DNA of 6,815 nucleotides, from positions 1-6,815 of the forward strand of contig JAPHRB010000065.1 of NCBI GenBank assembly GCA_026197015.1. The letters are read 5' to 3'. Source of the DNA: Gammaproteobacteria bacterium (GTDB lineage Bacteria > Pseudomonadota > Gammaproteobacteria > SZUA-229). Below the pieces are notes generated by a model that was not told where the DNA came from, searched no databases, and saw nothing but the letters and a program-made list of their open reading frames with translations. Numbering within the stretch: position 1 is the stretch's first letter; each line of letters begins with the position of its first letter. Shown in pieces: positions 5,442 to 6,815 of the stretch. A program made the translations under genes and the position numbers.

Positions 5442-6815
5442 TTAGATTTTGAACTGTTGTATCATGTTATTTAATGCATTAGCCTGAAGCGTAAGCCCGT
5501 CACTTGAGTTAGATAACTCGGATACGCCGTTTACAATTTGATTACTCATATCTTCTATACGTACGATATTGCGATTTATTTCTTCTGATACTGCTGCCTG
5601 CTCCTCGGTTGCTGTTGCAACCTGATTACTCATATCGCTTATTTCAGAAACTGAATTGGTAATTGTATCTAAATTATTTCTAACGATTGAAATTTGTTCT
5701 ACAGCTTGTTTAGCTTGCTCACGACATATATTTGTTACATCAACTGCCTGGTGTGAACCGCTTAATAACTTCTCAATCATATGGTTGATTTCTTCTGTTG
5801 ATTCCTGGGTTCTACTGGCTAAGGCTCGTACCTCATCGGCAACAACTGCAAAGCCCCTGCCTTGTTCTCCTGCTCTGGCAGCTTCAATAGCAGCATTTAA
5901 AGCTAATAAATTAGTTTGTTCAGAAATGCCTCTGATGACATCAAGGATAGTCGTAATGGATTCAGTGTCCTGCTCGAGTTGTTGAATAGTATCACCGGCA
6001 ATTTCTAATTGAGAGGATAGCTCCTGAATTTGAGAGGCTGCCTGATTTATGACTTGCTTGCCACTACTGGCTTCATTGCTGGTGTTGTGTGCTTTTTCTG
6101 CAGTAACATTAATGTTTCTAACAACTTCCTGAATGGTTGAGGTCATTTCAGTCATTGCTGCAGCTACTAACTGTGTTTCGGACTGCTGGTTTGTTGTATG
6201 GTCTGCCGTAGCATGAGTGATTTTAATTATATCATCGGATGAGTGGGTCAACTGGGACGTTGTATCTGAAATTTGAGAGATCAAATCAACTAGGTGATGC
6301 CTTAGTTCTTCAACTGATTGTAATAACAGGCCTATTTCATCATTGCTGGTTGAACTGATTTGTATAGTTAAGTCGCCTTTAGCGACCTCTTGAATGTTTT
6401 CAACTGCAGTAGGAAGAGTTGCTAATGAGCGGTTCATTACAAAAAATAGAACAACAATACCAATAAAAATAGCAAAATTGCCGGCAATAAAATACGTTTT
6501 TGATGATTTTTCAGCATGTTCCTGATTAACTAAAGCGTTATTCATATTTTCTATCGTGCTGCTTAATAGACTATCGACTTTAATAGATATCTCCGCAGCA
6601 ACTTTATCAAACTCACTCATCATAAGGTTGCCGCCAGCAGGCCCCTCATCAATATAGGCCTGTGCCATTTTTTTGCCAGTTTCATAATATGCATCGAATA
6701 CAGGTAACATGCTTTGAAATATCTCTGCGTTGTCAGGGTCTAACTCAGTGAGTTCCTGTATCAGTTTTTTAAATTGATTTGCGTTGTTTTTTGCTTCATC
6801 AAAACCATCGTTTAA
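5442..6815 (-). CDS. Methyl-accepting chemotaxis protein, N-terminus beyond the window (457 aa visible)
   Basis: This is a transmembrane chemoreceptor that signals to the CheA/CheW complex. The frame is open to the window edge; the ATG at 6710 is internal, because 35 in-frame codons without a stop precede it and continue the helical ligand-binding domain. Visible residues 1-106 are the end of a helical periplasmic domain of unassigned ligand. The second membrane helix is at 107-127 (6497-6435), followed by HAMP at ~128-181 and the long coiled-coil signalling domain to the end. The CheA/CheW-binding hairpin tip is at ~297-336 and includes EQTNLLALNAAIEAARAGE and GRGFAVVADEVRALA. Likely methylation regions are around 'ETQLVAAAMTEMT' (visible 213-225) and 'TATEEQAAVSEEIN' (visible 401-414). 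The protein ends in 'IQQFKI' with no NWETF-type CheR/CheB tether. The first membrane helix and true start are outside the window. No chemotaxis partner genes are visible. Confidence 0.95.
   Translation of the reverse strand, partial: LNDGFDEAKNNANQFKKLIQELTELDPDNAEIFQSMLPVFDAYYETGKKMAQAYIDEGPAGGNLMMSEFDKVAAEISIKVDSLLSSTIENMNNALVNQEHAEKSSKTYFIAGNFAIFIGIVVLFFVMNRSLATLPTAVENIQEVAKGDLTIQISSTSNDEIGLLLQSVEELRHHLVDLISQISDTTSQLTHSSDDIIKITHATADHTTNQQSETQLVAAAMTEMTSTIQEVVRNINVTAEKAHNTSNEASSGKQVINQAASQIQELSSQLEIAGDTIQQLEQDTESITTILDVIRGISEQTNLLALNAAIEAARAGEQGRGFAVVADEVRALASRTQESTEEINHMIEKLLSGSHQAVDVTNICREQAKQAVEQISIVRNNLDTITNSVSEISDMSNQVATATEEQAAVSEEINRNIVRIEDMSNQIVNGVSELSNSSDGLTLQANALNNMIQQFKI
6435..6497 (-). 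other. Second transmembrane helix of the chemoreceptor
   Basis: A run of about 21 hydrophobic residues, beginning TYFIAGNFAIFIGIVV, lies between a Lys/Ser-containing periplasmic end and an Arg-containing start of the HAMP linker. It marks the boundary between the sensing domain and the cytoplasmic signalling part. The first membrane helix is off the window. Confidence 0.85.

Noticed and set aside
5656..5985. Plus-strand open frame opposite the chemoreceptor tip
   Set aside because: It is the antisense shadow of the highly conserved signalling hairpin; its length follows from the codon use of that region.
6777..6788. ATTTGCGTTGTT, identical to 12 bases of the right arm of the 1427-1576 element
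   Set aside because: It is a single short match within chemoreceptor coding sequence, without neighbouring 10-bp units or the A-rich end; most likely chance.

Overview
The window is an A+T-rich bacterial chromosome segment. It carries two housekeeping or envelope genes, a Crp/Fnr-type regulator, a putative outer-membrane DUF4105/Lnb-type protein and the 3' part of a chemotaxis receptor gene. The prolyl-tRNA synthetase is of the bacterial type with an insertion (editing) domain. Signal peptides, an outer-membrane-like barrel end and the receptor type indicate a Gram-negative bacterium, most likely a gammaproteobacterium. Genus cannot be assigned from the sequence alone.

Layout. Positions 1-211 hold no convincing gene. 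The first ~90 bases are clearly G+C-richer than what follows and contain nested inverted repeats. Positions 212-3281 form a minus-strand cluster in the order proS (prolyl-tRNA synthetase), a small secreted lytic transglycosylase, and a Crp/Fnr regulator. The regulator's start codon overlaps the transglycosylase stop codon by one base. A 150-bp inverted-repeat element (1427-1576) built of 10-bp units fills the proS/transglycosylase junction. It begins at the proS stop codon and supplies the only usable start codon and the first ~40 codons of the transglycosylase reading frame. A short divergent intergenic region (3282-3358) separates proS from a plus-strand gene (3359-5317) for a secreted DUF4105/Lnb-N-type protein with a C-terminal barrel-like region. 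This gene converges on a minus-strand methyl-accepting chemotaxis protein (5442 to beyond 6815) whose N-terminus lies outside the window. The convergent gap (5318-5441) holds one imperfect inverted repeat.

The genes do not form one obvious pathway. proS, the transglycosylase and the regulator may be co-transcribed, but the repeat between the first two has features of a bidirectional terminator and could uncouple them. No CRISPR array, phage, toxin-antitoxin pair or recognisable defence system is visible. The most distinctive observation is the repeat element that has become the 5' end of a protein-coding gene.
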